From positions 1 through 35,019 of the forward strand of contig CAYYED010000001.1 in the NCBI GenBank assembly GCA_964470785.1: 35,019 nucleotides of DNA. The letters run 5' to 3'. Position numbers and translations under genes: made by a program. Shown in pieces: positions 1 through 7,178 of this stretch (its first letter is position 1; each line of letters starts with the position of its first letter). This stretch comes from CAYYED01 sp964470785 (GTDB taxonomy: Bacteria > Patescibacteriota > Minisyncoccia > Minisyncoccales > PEYH01). The notes under the pieces were generated by a model, which saw only the letters and a program-made list of their open reading frames with translations, was not told where the DNA came from and searched no databases.

Positions 1-78
1 GCGCACAAAAGGCAAACCCCGCGCCCCTCGCCGCACCACATGGACCGGATATTCTTCTGGTATTGGTTCTCTTTTCAT
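1..78 (-). CDS. Possible REP-associated (Y1-type) transposase, N-terminus only
   Basis: An open frame starts at the ATG at 78-76 and runs off the left edge, giving 26 residues. It begins MKREPIPEEYPVHVV, followed by an RRGARGLPFVR stretch. This resembles the N-terminus of REP-associated tyrosine transposases and other Y1_Tnp proteins, where a P-V-H-V-V-x-R-G element precedes a Q/L-P-x-F motif. The catalytic HUH and tyrosine lie outside the window, so the call rests on a short stretch. AT-rich sequence on the minus strand just upstream (about 90-105) could supply a -10 box. It is of interest because such enzymes mobilise palindromic repeats of the kind that crowd this window. It could also be an unrelated small protein. 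Confidence 0.42.
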   Translation of the reverse strand, partial: MKREPIPEEYPVHVVRRGARGLPFVR

Positions 79-111
79 TAAAAACTTGACATATAATATA
101 ATTTTCAGTAT

Positions 112-130
112 CGGAACTTCCGAAGTTCCG
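112..130. repeat. Short perfect palindrome downstream of cca
   Basis: CGGAACTTC and GAAGTTCCG form 9-bp arms around a single C. The core TTCCGAAGTTCC recurs inside the rsmA coding insertion near 12385-12400, so this is a dispersed short repeat. It lies between the cca stop codon and the divergently placed partial transposase-like frame, and could also act as an RNA hairpin at the 3' end of the cca transcript. Confidence 0.6.
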
Positions 131-135
131 AAACA

Positions 136-1698
136 TTAGGAGACCCAGTATTTTTGCTTGGTCATTTCATCCCGTTTGGTAATAATTTCATCTCTTTTTT
201 TCTTGCCTTTTTGGGCCAATAAAGCAATTTCTCTGTTAGAAAACTTGCCCAATTCTTTAATTCTCTTTTGCAGATATTTTTTATCATTTTTTTTGGAGTC
301 GTCCAATGCCTCTCCCAGTAATATGGTAAGAATCTGCCCTACTTTGGGCCCCGGCACTAACTGAAGCAAATCCATTACTTCTTGTCCGCCTACTTTAAGG
401 GTAGTAGCGTCAATCGGGTCTTGAGAAATCTTTTCTGCCAAATACTGAAAATGCCTTAACTTATAGGGAAGGGCTTTAGGACAGCCGGAACCAATGCGGT
501 CAGCCATTCTTAATTGAATAAGCTCTTTTAGGTTTTCTGCCCCTAATCTGGAAACTAATCTTCTTACCGAAGATTCCTGCACCTCTCCCACATTATAGTA
601 AAACAAGTGATATCTTACCAGCTTTACTATTTTTTCCAAATCCTTTTTTGAAAATTTTAGCCGTTTCAAAATCTGAATAGTCATCTTGGCTCCAACAATT
701 TCATGATTATAAAAAGTGGAGTCCGGGCCCTCTCCTTCTTTGGTCCTGGGCTTGCCAACATCGTGTAAAAGCGCGGCTATTCTGACATTTTGATTAAACC
801 CTTGTTTAGCGGCAAAATCCAAAGAACGCAAATTGTGCTCATAAACATCATAAATATGATGCTTGTTTTGCCCTACCTTGTATCCTTCAAGAATTTCAGG
901 GACAACAAATTGCAGTAATCCGGTTTCTCTTAATAATTCTATTCCTTGAGCCGCGTTTTCTGACATAATAATCTTTAAAAATTCATCCCTGATTCTTTCC
1001 TTAGAAATATGGTCCAAAAGCTTGGCATTGTTTCTAAGGGCAAGCAAGGTGTTCTTTTCTATCTTAAAACCCAACGTCGCGGCAAAGCGCACCGCACGGA
1101 GCAATCGCAAAGCGTCTTCCTGAAATCTTTCTTCTGCCCTTCTCACCGCCCGAATTAACTTCTTTTTTAAGTCCTCCTTACCGCTAAACGGATCAATAAC
1201 ATCATAATCTTTGAATGCTAATTTTTCGCTTTTCGCTTTGCCTAGCCCGCTGACTGCGGTCGGCCTAGGACCTAGCCCGCTGACTGCTTCAGCGGTCGGA
1301 CTAGGGCGCTTTTCGCTTTTCGCTTTTATTGCTATTGCATTTATTGTAAAATCCCTTCTTGACAAATCTTCTTCTATAGTTTTTGCCCACCTTACTTTAT
1401 CCGGATGCCTTTTGTCAGAATATTTTGCTTCAATGCGAAAAGTAGTAATTTCGATCCCTTGTAATTCCGGCTGTTTGCTTTGAGTAATAACCGTGACGGT
1501 TCCAAATTTATTGGCAAAAAATGTTTTAGGAAAAATCTTTTCTACTTGTTCCGGCCGGGCATTGGTGGCAATATCCCAATCATTCGGCTTTTTGCCAAGC
1601 AATAAGTCTCTTACACATCCGCCGACAACAAATGCCTCAAAACCCTGTTTTGTCAATTTTTCAATTATAAGCTTTATTTCTCCGGGAATTTTCATCAT
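136..1698 (-). CDS. cca: CCA tRNA nucleotidyltransferase with HD domain and in-frame repeat insertion
   Basis: A class II nucleotidyltransferase of 520 residues that adds or repairs the 3' CCA end of tRNAs. The head domain has the VGGCVRD loop (residues 25-31), the metal-binding D40-x-D42 of NDWDIAT and the RRDFTINA motif (114-121). A central HD domain (ALLHDVGKP) suggests phosphohydrolase activity. Both tRNA genes in this window lack an encoded CCA, consistent with a need for this enzyme. Residues 125-159 are not family sequence: a family C palindromic repeat is read through in frame between two copies of KAKSEK, just before the conserved VIDPFSGKEDL stretch. The start is the first of two adjacent ATGs; no clear Shine-Dalgarno is present. 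The family call is secure; cca versus a poly(A) polymerase paralogue cannot be settled by eye. Confidence 0.93.
   Translation of the reverse strand: MMKIPGEIKLIIEKLTKQGFEAFVVGGCVRDLLLGKKPNDWDIATNARPEQVEKIFPKTFFANKFGTVTVITQSKQPELQGIEITTFRIEAKYSDKRHPDKVRWAKTIEEDLSRRDFTINAIAIKAKSEKRPSPTAEAVSGLGPRPTAVSGLGKAKSEKLAFKDYDVIDPFSGKEDLKKKLIRAVRRAEERFQEDALRLLRAVRFAATLGFKIEKNTLLALRNNAKLLDHISKERIRDEFLKIIMSENAAQGIELLRETGLLQFVVPEILEGYKVGQNKHHIYDVYEHNLRSLDFAAKQGFNQNVRIAALLHDVGKPRTKEGEGPDSTFYNHEIVGAKMTIQILKRLKFSKKDLEKIVKLVRYHLFYYNVGEVQESSVRRLVSRLGAENLKELIQLRMADRIGSGCPKALPYKLRHFQYLAEKISQDPIDATTLKVGGQEVMDLLQLVPGPKVGQILTILLGEALDDSKKNDKKYLQKRIKELGKFSNREIALLAQKGKKKRDEIITKRDEMTKQKYWVS
1222..1327. repeat. Family C palindromic repeat inserted in cca, flanked by direct repeats
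   Basis: Two CCTAG...CTAGG units (1241-1270, shortened, and 1271-1306) form hairpins of the type CCGCTGA...TCAGCGG. They are bracketed by direct repeats of TTTTTCGCTTTTCGCTTT-like sequence (1222-1239 and 1307-1327). The 36-bp unit at 1271-1306 matches the intergenic copy at 28752-28787 at about 32 of 36 positions, and a shortened inverted relative lies at 26230-26262. All codons across the insert are sense in the cca frame. Confidence 0.88.
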
Positions 1699-1718
1699 TC
1701 ATAAGTTTAACTTATTTA

Positions 1719-1747
1719 TTGCTTTTTTTCAATTTTCTTTGTAAGAT
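1719..1747 (+). promoter_or_regulatory. Candidate sigma-70-type promoter for the MNT/HEPN pair
   Basis: TTGCTT (1719-1724), a 17-nt spacer, and TAAGAT (1742-1747) sit 10 nt before the ATG at 1758. If active, the transcript would start at or very near the initiation codon. Both boxes deviate from consensus, so this is only a candidate. Confidence 0.4.
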
Positions 1748-1757
1748 TAAAGTAATT

Positions 1758-2162
1758 ATGTTAAAGGAAAAACAAAAACAAAAAATACAGGATTTGGCTG
1801 AAGAATTTAATTTAAAGCTCGTTTTACTCTTTGGCTCTGCGTCCTCAAAAACAACTCGCAAAGAAAGTGATGTTGATTTCGCCGTGCTTCCGGAAGAAAA
1901 TTTATCCCTTGAAAAGGAAATTTTGCTCAACGCCGAATTAAGTACTCTATTTCAGGACGAAAAAATTATTGACTTAGTCAACTTAAAAAAAGCCCATCCT
2001 TTGCTTTTAAAACAAATCCTAGATAATCATCAAATACTCTATCAAAAGGAACCACTGGTTTTCTTGGATTTTGAAGCCCAAGTATTGCAAAAATATAAAG
2101 AAGTTGAACCGCTTTTCAAAATTCGAGAAGAAAAAATGAAGGACTTCATTAAAAATCTATAA
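1758..2162 (+). CDS. MntA-like minimal nucleotidyltransferase (antitoxin)
   Basis: A 134-residue protein of the MNT (nucleotidyltransferase-fold) family. GS at residues 26-27 is followed after ten residues by D38-x-D40 (ESDVDFAV), the signature that binds nucleotide and metal. In characterised MntA-HepT pairs the antitoxin transfers AMP from ATP to a tyrosine beside the toxin active site; that role is inferred here. The ATG at 1758 is preferred over one at 1719 because the upstream extension is hydrophobic and unlike the family. The HEPN gene starts 4 nt after the stop, so the two are an operon. Confidence 0.85.
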   Translation: MLKEKQKQKIQDLAEEFNLKLVLLFGSASSKTTRKESDVDFAVLPEENLSLEKEILLNAELSTLFQDEKIIDLVNLKKAHPLLLKQILDNHQILYQKEPLVFLDFEAQVLQKYKEVEPLFKIREEKMKDFIKNL

Positions 2163-2166
2163 TCTT

Positions 2167-2589
2167 ATGATTGACAAAGTTTTTATTGAAAACCGGCTTG
2201 AAAAAGCTAAGCAATATATGGGTGAGCTTGAAGAGGTTTTTAAACTTCCTCTTGACAAAATTAGAGGGGATTCTTTAAAGTGCCGGGCCGTGGAACGAAT
2301 TCTTCAATTAATTGTTGACGAAATGATAGATATTAATAACCACATAATCAGGCATTCAAACATTAAGACGCCCGACGATTTTCAAAGCGCTTTTGTTTCT
2401 TTGGGCGAAAACAATATCTTACCCTCAGACCTAAGCGCAAAATTGGCCCCTGTGGTTGGCTTAAAAAATAAATTGATTCACCGCTATGAAGAAATTAAAA
2501 TAGATTTGCTCCTAACAACAATTCAAAAAGAAAAAGAAGATTTCAAAGAATACATAAAGGCAATTCAACAACATATTGAAAAAGAATAA
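2167..2589 (+). CDS. HepT-like HEPN-domain protein (DUF86) with Arg-to-Lys change in the RNase motif
   Basis: A 140-residue, largely helical HEPN protein, the usual partner of MNT antitoxins. Active HepT toxins carry an R-x4-H-x-Y motif in which R and H cut RNA and Y is the AMPylation site. Here the motif is K100-N-K-L-I-H105-R-Y107: His and Tyr are present, the Arg is Lys. This could mean weakened or altered RNase activity, or a tolerated variant. The gene follows the MNT gene by 4 nt and is followed at once by tRNA-Arg. Family membership is secure; toxicity is not. Confidence 0.83.
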   Translation: MIDKVFIENRLEKAKQYMGELEEVFKLPLDKIRGDSLKCRAVERILQLIVDEMIDINNHIIRHSNIKTPDDFQSAFVSLGENNILPSDLSAKLAPVVGLKNKLIHRYEEIKIDLLLTTIQKEKEDFKEYIKAIQQHIEKE

Positions 2590-2594
2590 TTTTA

Positions 2595-2667
2595 GCCCCC
2601 GTGGTATAATTGGAAAACACAGCAGGCTTCGGACTTGCAGTTGTTGGTTCGAGTCCAGCCGGGGGCA
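2595..2667 (+). tRNA. tRNA-Arg(UCG)
   Basis: A cloverleaf of 73 nt: acceptor GCCCCCG/CGGGGGC, D stem GTAT/ACAC with one A-C mismatch, anticodon stem GCAGG/CTTGC with loop CTTCGGA, and T arm GTTGG-TTCGAGT-CCAGC. The anticodon TCG (2629-2631) decodes CGA (arginine). The discriminator A2667 is followed by CAC, so CCA is not encoded and must be added enzymatically. Confidence 0.9.
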
Positions 2668-2692
2668 CACAGAAAATTTCTAATTACTAACG

Positions 2693-2764
2693 GTTATATG
2701 TCAAATACCCCATCCCCATCCCCCTCCTTCCTCCCCCTTCCCTTGGGGAAGGGGGAGGATAAAT
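2693..2764. repeat. Family A C-rich/G-rich palindromic repeat, copy 1
   Basis: An arm of CCTCCCCCTTCCC is followed by GGGAAGGGGGAGG, capable of a very stable hairpin. The copy at 10248-10312 (inverted) shares the core and also the flank GTTAT-x-TG-x-CAAA, which defines a unit of about 65-72 bp. The terminal GGGGGAGGAT lies 14 nt before the pilin ATG at 2773 and could act as an accidental ribosome binding site. Confidence 0.85.
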
Positions 2765-2772
2765 GAATATTT

Positions 2773-3288
2773 ATGTCTAAATATTTAAAAATCATTTTTA
2801 TAATTCTGTTCATTGCCGGATTGTTCTGGGCTTCCCATGCCTCGGCCCAAGACCTTGTTCCATGCGGACGCAGAGAAGCCGCTAGTCCGGTTTATAAAAT
2901 AGGAAACATCTGCGTGAATGTTGAAGCCCCATGTACTCTTTGCCATTTTTTTATTCTTATTGCGCGTATAATAGATTTTGTGCTTTTTACCTTAGTACCT
3001 CCGCTTGCTCTGCTGATGCTGATTATTGGCGGAGCCACGTTTATGTTGGCTACCGGCAATCCGCAAACAATAACCACGGCTAAAAAAATAATTGGTTCAG
3101 TGTTTATTGGGTTGGTAATTATTTATGGCGCGTATTTTGTTGTTGGATTGGTTTTACAATCCATCGGGCTAACCAGCTGGGCGCACACCTTTTATCAAAC
3201 ATGGTGGTCGCCCGGGGGCTTTACTGTAGATTGCGACCTTGGCCCTAATGGTACCATACCTTGCCCTCCGCCTCCGGCAGGGCCCTAA
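2773..3288 (+). CDS. T4SS pilin-like (VirB2/TrbC-type) membrane protein
   Basis: A 171-residue protein with a signal peptide (about 1-25, ending ASAQ) and a Cys-containing outer segment (C31, C47, C54, C57). Two hydrophobic helices (about 59-92 and 107-129) flank LATGNPQTITTAKK. The tail is Pro-rich with two Cys. The hydrophobic hairpin with a (T/S)-A-G-N-P-like turn is shared with the N-termini of the proteins at 21361 and 24064 and the C-terminus of the one at 12699, as in the Patescibacteria T4SS pilin family. It stands alone between two tRNA genes, about 10 kb from the T4SS locus, which suggests a dispersed paralogue. A pilus subunit role is inferred. Confidence 0.8.
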   Translation: MSKYLKIIFIILFIAGLFWASHASAQDLVPCGRREAASPVYKIGNICVNVEAPCTLCHFFILIARIIDFVLFTLVPPLALLMLIIGGATFMLATGNPQTITTAKKIIGSVFIGLVIIYGAYFVVGLVLQSIGLTSWAHTFYQTWWSPGGFTVDCDLGPNGTIPCPPPPAGP

Positions 3289-3298
3289 TAAAACGCTC

Positions 3299-3371
3299 GC
3301 CCCCGTAGCTCAACTGGCAGAGCAGATCCCTCTTAAGGATAAGGTTCTCAGTTCAAATCTGAGCGGGGGCA
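3299..3371 (+). tRNA. tRNA-Lys(CUU)
   Basis: Acceptor GCCCCCG/CGGGGGC, D stem GCTC/GAGC, anticodon stem GATCC/GGATA (first pair G-A mismatched) with loop CTCTTAA, and T arm CTCAG-TTCAAAT-CTGAG. The anticodon CTT (3332-3334) decodes AAG (lysine). CCA is not encoded. The next gene's ATG begins only 2 nt after the discriminator A3371. Confidence 0.93.
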
Positions 3372-3373
3372 CT

Positions 3374-3706
3374 ATGTCTCAAATATATTTTTTATTAGGA
3401 ACAATTTTAGACAAAATACACGTACCAGTGGCAGTAGGAGTTTTAGGGTTTGGCAAATTATGGCTGCCGCAATGGGTTTATTTTACTGTTCTATTAATAA
3501 CAGTCGCGCTTCAGGCAATGTTAAGAGATTGCCCGCTCAATCCTTTGGTCGCATGGCTTAAGAAAAAACATAAGCCCAAATATTCTTACCGAAAAGAAAG
3601 GGGAATGGTTTGGATGGTCTACTCTCGCTGGCCCAAAGCCGCTCCGTTCTTAAAATTTTTCTTTTGGCAATTTTTTTCTTTAATAACTTTAAGAATGTTT
3701 GCTTAA
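3374..3706 (+). CDS. Small membrane protein, function unknown
   Basis: A 110-residue protein starting MSQIYFLLGTIL, with two hydrophobic segments (about 15-50) separated by a short turn, then a basic region (WLKKKHKPKY) and an aromatic C-terminus. I do not recognise the family. The ATG lies 2 nt after the 3' end of tRNA-Lys, so processing of a joint transcript would leave an almost leaderless mRNA. An earlier start would put the coding frame through the tRNA and is not credible. A hairpin with a T run at 3748-3785 is its likely terminator. Confidence 0.6.
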   Translation: MSQIYFLLGTILDKIHVPVAVGVLGFGKLWLPQWVYFTVLLITVALQAMLRDCPLNPLVAWLKKKHKPKYSYRKERGMVWMVYSRWPKAAPFLKFFFWQFFSLITLRMFA

Positions 3707-3720
3707 CTCGCGCAACTGCT

Positions 3721-3794
3721 TTGACAAAATAGCTACAATGGTTTATTAAAGACAAAAGTAAAGTTCTTGTCTTTTTTTTATTTTTAGCTATAAT
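3721..3794 (+). promoter_or_regulatory. Two overlapping promoter candidates for rpsO
   Basis: Candidate 1 is TTGACA (3721-3726), 17 nt, TATTAA (3744-3749); its start point would fall in the loop of the terminator hairpin, so its RNA could not form that hairpin. Candidate 2 is TTGTCT (3767-3772), 16 nt, TATAAT (3789-3794), which ends 8 nt before the rpsO ATG at 3803 and would give a leaderless or nearly leaderless mRNA. No Shine-Dalgarno is visible before rpsO. Confidence 0.55.
3748..3785 (+). terminator. Intrinsic terminator upstream of rpsO
   Basis: AAAGACAA (3748-3755) pairs with TTGTCTTT (3767-3774), followed by a T-rich run to 3785. It probably ends transcription from the tRNA-Lys and small-membrane-protein unit. 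Confidence 0.65.
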
Positions 3795-3802
3795 AAAATA
3801 AT

Positions 3803-4090
3803 ATGCTTAACACAAAAGAAAAAGAAACCGTTATAAAAGAGCACAAGGTTCACCAAAAAGACACCGGTTCGCCGGAAGTACAGTGCGCTGTTTTGACAGA
3901 AGAAATTAAGCGCCTGCTTTCGCATTTGAAGAAACACCCCAAAGACATTCATTCAAGGAAGGGGCTTCTGCAAATGGTTGCTAAAAGAAGACGGCTTTTA
4001 CGATATCTTCAAGAAAAAAATCCAAGAAGATATAATTCTCTTGTTAAAAAATTAGGGCTTAAAAAGAAAAATGAAAAGTCAAAAGCATAA
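3803..4090 (+). CDS. rpsO: Ribosomal protein S15
   Basis: A 95-residue protein matching S15 in length and sequence, with HQKDTGSPEVQ, the LxxHLKKHPKDIHSRKGLL helix region and RRRLLRYL. It binds the central domain of 16S rRNA early in 30S assembly. It has its own promoter candidates and no Shine-Dalgarno. Its 3' end overlaps the start of the NYN-domain gene by 20 nt in another frame, and pnp lies downstream: the rpsO-pnp neighbourhood is conserved in many bacteria, here with one gene inserted. Confidence 0.96.
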   Translation: MLNTKEKETVIKEHKVHQKDTGSPEVQCAVLTEEIKRLLSHLKKHPKDIHSRKGLLQMVAKRRRLLRYLQEKNPRRYNSLVKKLGLKKKNEKSKA

Positions 4091-4577
4091 AGACCAAAGG
4101 GTAGTTGTCCTTATTGATACTCAAAATCTTTATTATTCCGCAAAAAATCTCTACCACTCTAAAGTGAATTTTGGAGAAGTGCTTAATTTTGCAATAAGCA
4201 ACCGGAAACTAATCCGGGCTTTTGCTTATGTAGTAAAAACAAAAACCGGGGAAGAGCAGGCGTTTTTTGAAGCGCTCACCGGATTAGGCATTGAAACAAG
4301 GGTCAAGATGCTACAAGAGTTTTATGGGGGCGCTAAAAAAGCGGATTGGGACGTGGGCATTGTTGTTGACGCAATCAGAGCTTCGTCCAGCGCCGATGTC
4401 ATTGTTTTGGTGTCCGGAGACGGGGATTTTATTCCTTTGCTGGAATATTTAAAAAATCAAGGCAAAAGGGTTGAGGTTATCGCTTTTGGCAGGTCTTCTT
4501 CTGCTAAAATCAAAGAAAAAGCAGATGAATTTATAGACATGGAAACCAGTTCTGAAAAATTCCTTTTGAAGAAATAA
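4071..4577 (+). CDS. NYN-domain (PIN-like, LabA/DUF88) putative RNase
   Basis: A 168-residue protein with the NYN fold pattern: LIDTQNL with D16 and N19, KADWDVGIVVDA with D94 and D100, and VSGDGDF with D117 and D119. These acidic residues form the presumed metal-dependent nuclease site of the PIN-like superfamily. The ATG at 4071 lies within the last codons of rpsO (20-nt overlap), so translation is probably coupled. Lying between rpsO and pnp fits an RNA-processing role, which is inference. The stop codon is followed immediately by a family B-type repeat end. Confidence 0.85.
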   Translation: MKSQKHKDQRVVVLIDTQNLYYSAKNLYHSKVNFGEVLNFAISNRKLIRAFAYVVKTKTGEEQAFFEALTGLGIETRVKMLQEFYGGAKKADWDVGIVVDAIRASSSADVIVLVSGDGDFIPLLEYLKNQGKRVEVIAFGRSSSAKIKEKADEFIDMETSSEKFLLKK

Positions 4578-4790
4578 ACACAGCAGCGTCATCTTGGGCT
4601 CTAAATTTGCCTGCCCGCAGTGCTACAGCATTGCAGGCGGGCCATGTCGCTCGCGAGCGACATGGCGGGTCGAGGGACAAAGGATCCCATTGTTTCTGTA
4701 ATAACCGCGAGATTCTTCGTCCGCCTGCTGGCGGACTCAGAATGACGTGGAAAGAGAAACTGGCGGACTCAGAATGATCGTGGAAGAAAA
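4578..4790. repeat. Composite repeat block between the NYN gene and pnp (families B, D and a 26-bp palindrome)
   Basis: From left to right: ACACAGCAGCGTCATC, which resembles a family B end; a family D hairpin (GCCTGCCCGC...GCAGGCGGGC) at 4608-4643; a perfect 26-bp palindrome, GCCATGTCGCTCG plus its complement, at 4641-4666; and a direct duplication of TGGCGGACTCAGAATGA with a CGTGGA-like tail (about 4730-4750 and 4762-4784). The last part is open in the pnp frame but is not family sequence, so pnp is started downstream at 4834. Confidence 0.75.
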
Positions 4791-4833
4791 AACTCAAAAC
4801 GATTTCATCAAAAAAATTAACAAAATACTACTT

Positions 4834-6921
4834 ATGAAATACAACTTAGAAATTGACGGAAAAACATACGATATTGAATTTAATAATTTAGCTGAACAAG
4901 CCAACGGAAGCGTTTTTGTGAGAATTGGAGATACCGTGGTAATGGCTACGGCCACGATGTCTTCTAAAGACATAGAAAGTTTAGATTTTTTTCCCCTAAC
5001 TGTTGATTTTGAGGAAAAATTTTACGCTGCCGGCAAAATTCTTGGGTCCCGCTTTGTCCGAAGAGAAGGCCGGCCGACAGAAAACGCTACCGTAACCGCT
5101 CGGCTAATAGACAGGGCAATACGCCCTCTTTTTCCTGCCGGACTAAAAAGACAGGTGCAAGTAATTGTTACCTGCCTTTCTTTTGACGAAGTAAATGATC
5201 CGGATATTGCCGGACTCTTAGCTGTCTCTTTGGCTTTAGGAATTTCCGATATTCCCTGGAACGGCCCGGTAGCGCCGATTAGAATCGGCAAGACAGAAAA
5301 AGGCCTTATTTTTAATCCTGATTATCAACAAAGAGAAAAACAAGAGTTTGAAGTCACTCTTGTCGGAGTGGAAGAAAACGGGGAACCGATTGTTAATATG
5401 ATAGAAGCGCAAGCAAAAGAAACACAAGAAGAAGCTCTTTTAGAAGCCGTTAAAGAGGGAAGCAGACACTTCAAAAAAATACTGGAAACACAGAAAGAGA
5501 TTTTTAAAAAAACAGGAAAACCAAAAATTGAAATTCAAAAAGAGATAGAGCCGGAGATTGAGCAAAAATTAAAACAAAATTTTGAGAAAAAGCTGGAACA
5601 AGCAATGTTTCAACCCTCCCTCATTGACAACAAAAGGCTTTTTCAAAATGTTCAGCAAGAGTTAATAGATTTTACCAAAGAAAACTTTGGAGAAGAAAAA
5701 ATTGGCTACGCTAAAGCAGTGCTGGAAAATCTTTTAGACGAAATTCTGCATAAAAATATCCTTGAAGAAGGGCGCCGGCCCGATGGCAGAAAAATGGATG
5801 AAATCAGGCCAATAAGCTCAAAAATAGATGTTCTGCCAAGAGTGCATGGCTCTGCCCTGTTTGTCAGGGGGGCAACAAAAGCGCTCTCTGCCGTCACCCT
5901 GGGCGCGCCCGGAGACCAGCGGCTAATAGAGGGGATGGAAATAAGAGAAAAGAAAAGATATATGCACCACTACAATTTTCCCCCTTTCTGTTCGGGCGAA
6001 ACAAAACCCCTAAGGGGTCCTGGCAGAAGGGAAATCGGACACGGCATGCTTGCAGAAAAAGCGCTTTTCCCCCTTATTCCCAATTCCGAAGAATTTCCTT
6101 ATACTATAAGAGTAGTAACAGAAATTCTTTCTTCCAACGGCTCTACTTCAATGGCTTCTGTTTCTTCTTCGTCTTTATCACTAATGGCCGCCGGAGTACC
6201 GATAAAAAATCCGGCCGCAGGTATTGCCATTGGTTTAATTAAATCAAAAGATAAGCATGAACTCCTTATAGATATTCAAGGGCCGGAAGACCATTATGGA
6301 GACATGGATTTTAAAGTTGCGGGAACCCTTAAGGGGATTACAGTAATTCAAATGGATGTTAAAATAAAAGGGATAGATTATAAAATAATTGAACAAGCGC
6401 TTTTTGCCGGAAAAACAGCCAGAGAAAAAATCTTACAAGAAACGGCTAAAACAATTGCCGAACCAAAAAAAGTGCTATCGCCTTTTGCTCCTCAAATTTT
6501 AATTATTAAAATTAATCCTGATAAAATTGGCGCGGTAATCGGATCCGGCGGCAGTGTTATCAATGAAATTATTGAAAAGTGCCAAGCCAACATTGACATA
6601 GAAGATAATGGCACGGTTTTTATCAGCGCTAACTCCAAAGAAGCGGCACAAAAAGCGGCTGATTGGGTAACTTTACTCGCAAAAGAAGCAAAAAAGGGCG
6701 ATTTTTTTGAAGGCAAAGTAAAAAAAATCTTTGATTTTGGAGCAATGGTCAGTATTCTTCCCGGCCAATCGGGGCTGGTGCATATTTCAGAGCTTGCCGA
6801 CAGACGCGTAGAAAAAGTGCAGGATGTAGTTAAAATCGGAGACACAATTCCGGTAAAAGTTATCTCTATTGACGACCAAGGAAGGATTAATCTCTCACTG
6901 AAGCAGGCACTACCTAAATGA
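4834..6921 (+). CDS. pnp: Polynucleotide phosphorylase (PNPase)
   Basis: A phosphorolytic 3'-5' exoribonuclease of 695 residues, normal for the family. Order: first RNase PH domain, a helical linker, second RNase PH domain (GAPGDQRLIEGME, PPFCSGE, GRREIGHG and the catalytic DIQGPEDHYGDMDFK), a KH domain (IGAVIGSGG, GxxG loop) and a C-terminal S1 domain (FEGKVKKIFDFGAMV to RINLSLK). The ATG at 4834 gives the usual MKYNLEIDGK start; in-frame starts upstream (GTG 4747, ATG 4774) would translate repeat sequence and are rejected. No obvious Shine-Dalgarno. It is expected to act in mRNA turnover, perhaps with the NYN protein next door. Confidence 0.96.
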   Translation: MKYNLEIDGKTYDIEFNNLAEQANGSVFVRIGDTVVMATATMSSKDIESLDFFPLTVDFEEKFYAAGKILGSRFVRREGRPTENATVTARLIDRAIRPLFPAGLKRQVQVIVTCLSFDEVNDPDIAGLLAVSLALGISDIPWNGPVAPIRIGKTEKGLIFNPDYQQREKQEFEVTLVGVEENGEPIVNMIEAQAKETQEEALLEAVKEGSRHFKKILETQKEIFKKTGKPKIEIQKEIEPEIEQKLKQNFEKKLEQAMFQPSLIDNKRLFQNVQQELIDFTKENFGEEKIGYAKAVLENLLDEILHKNILEEGRRPDGRKMDEIRPISSKIDVLPRVHGSALFVRGATKALSAVTLGAPGDQRLIEGMEIREKKRYMHHYNFPPFCSGETKPLRGPGRREIGHGMLAEKALFPLIPNSEEFPYTIRVVTEILSSNGSTSMASVSSSSLSLMAAGVPIKNPAAGIAIGLIKSKDKHELLIDIQGPEDHYGDMDFKVAGTLKGITVIQMDVKIKGIDYKIIEQALFAGKTAREKILQETAKTIAEPKKVLSPFAPQILIIKINPDKIGAVIGSGGSVINEIIEKCQANIDIEDNGTVFISANSKEAAQKAADWVTLLAKEAKKGDFFEGKVKKIFDFGAMVSILPGQSGLVHISELADRRVEKVQDVVKIGDTIPVKVISIDDQGRINLSLKQALPK

Positions 6922-6939
6922 TGGCAAACAACAAAATGA

Positions 6940-7130
6940 TAAATTGCTATTTTTTCAATTTCCAACAATAATTTTTCTAAACCGAAAAAATAATTTTCAA
7001 TTTTCAATTCACAATTTTCAATCAATTTTCAATGACCTAATTTTCAAATGATTTAATTGAAAATTAAAAAATTGTTAAATTCATTCGTAAATTGAAAATT
7101 CGTAAATTGAAAATTTTGCCTATTTTGTCT
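6940..7130. repeat. AT-rich GAAAATT/AATTTTC filler repeat
   Basis: A run of short motifs (TTGAAAATT, AATTTTCAATT, ATTCGTAAA) in both orientations fills the gap between pnp and the coiled-coil gene and extends into its apparent 5' end. The same vocabulary returns at 17396-17470, 17811-17876, 26490-26527, 28228-28250, 28490-28512, 28720-28812 and 34880-35019. It is a dispersed low-complexity family rather than one element. Confidence 0.6.
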
Positions 7131-7178
7131 CCCAATTCCACCCAACAATTAAATATTCCTCCGGAAGTAATCCGCACA

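Noticed and set aside
3239..3373. Longer form of the small membrane protein running through tRNA-Lys
   Set aside because: It would need to translate the tRNA gene; the ATG at 3374 just after the tRNA is the reasonable start.
4747..4833. N-terminal extension of PNPase from a GTG or an earlier ATG
   Set aside because: The extension is translated repeat sequence (duplicated GGCGGACTCAGAATGA) and PNPases start at the MKYNLEIDGK position.
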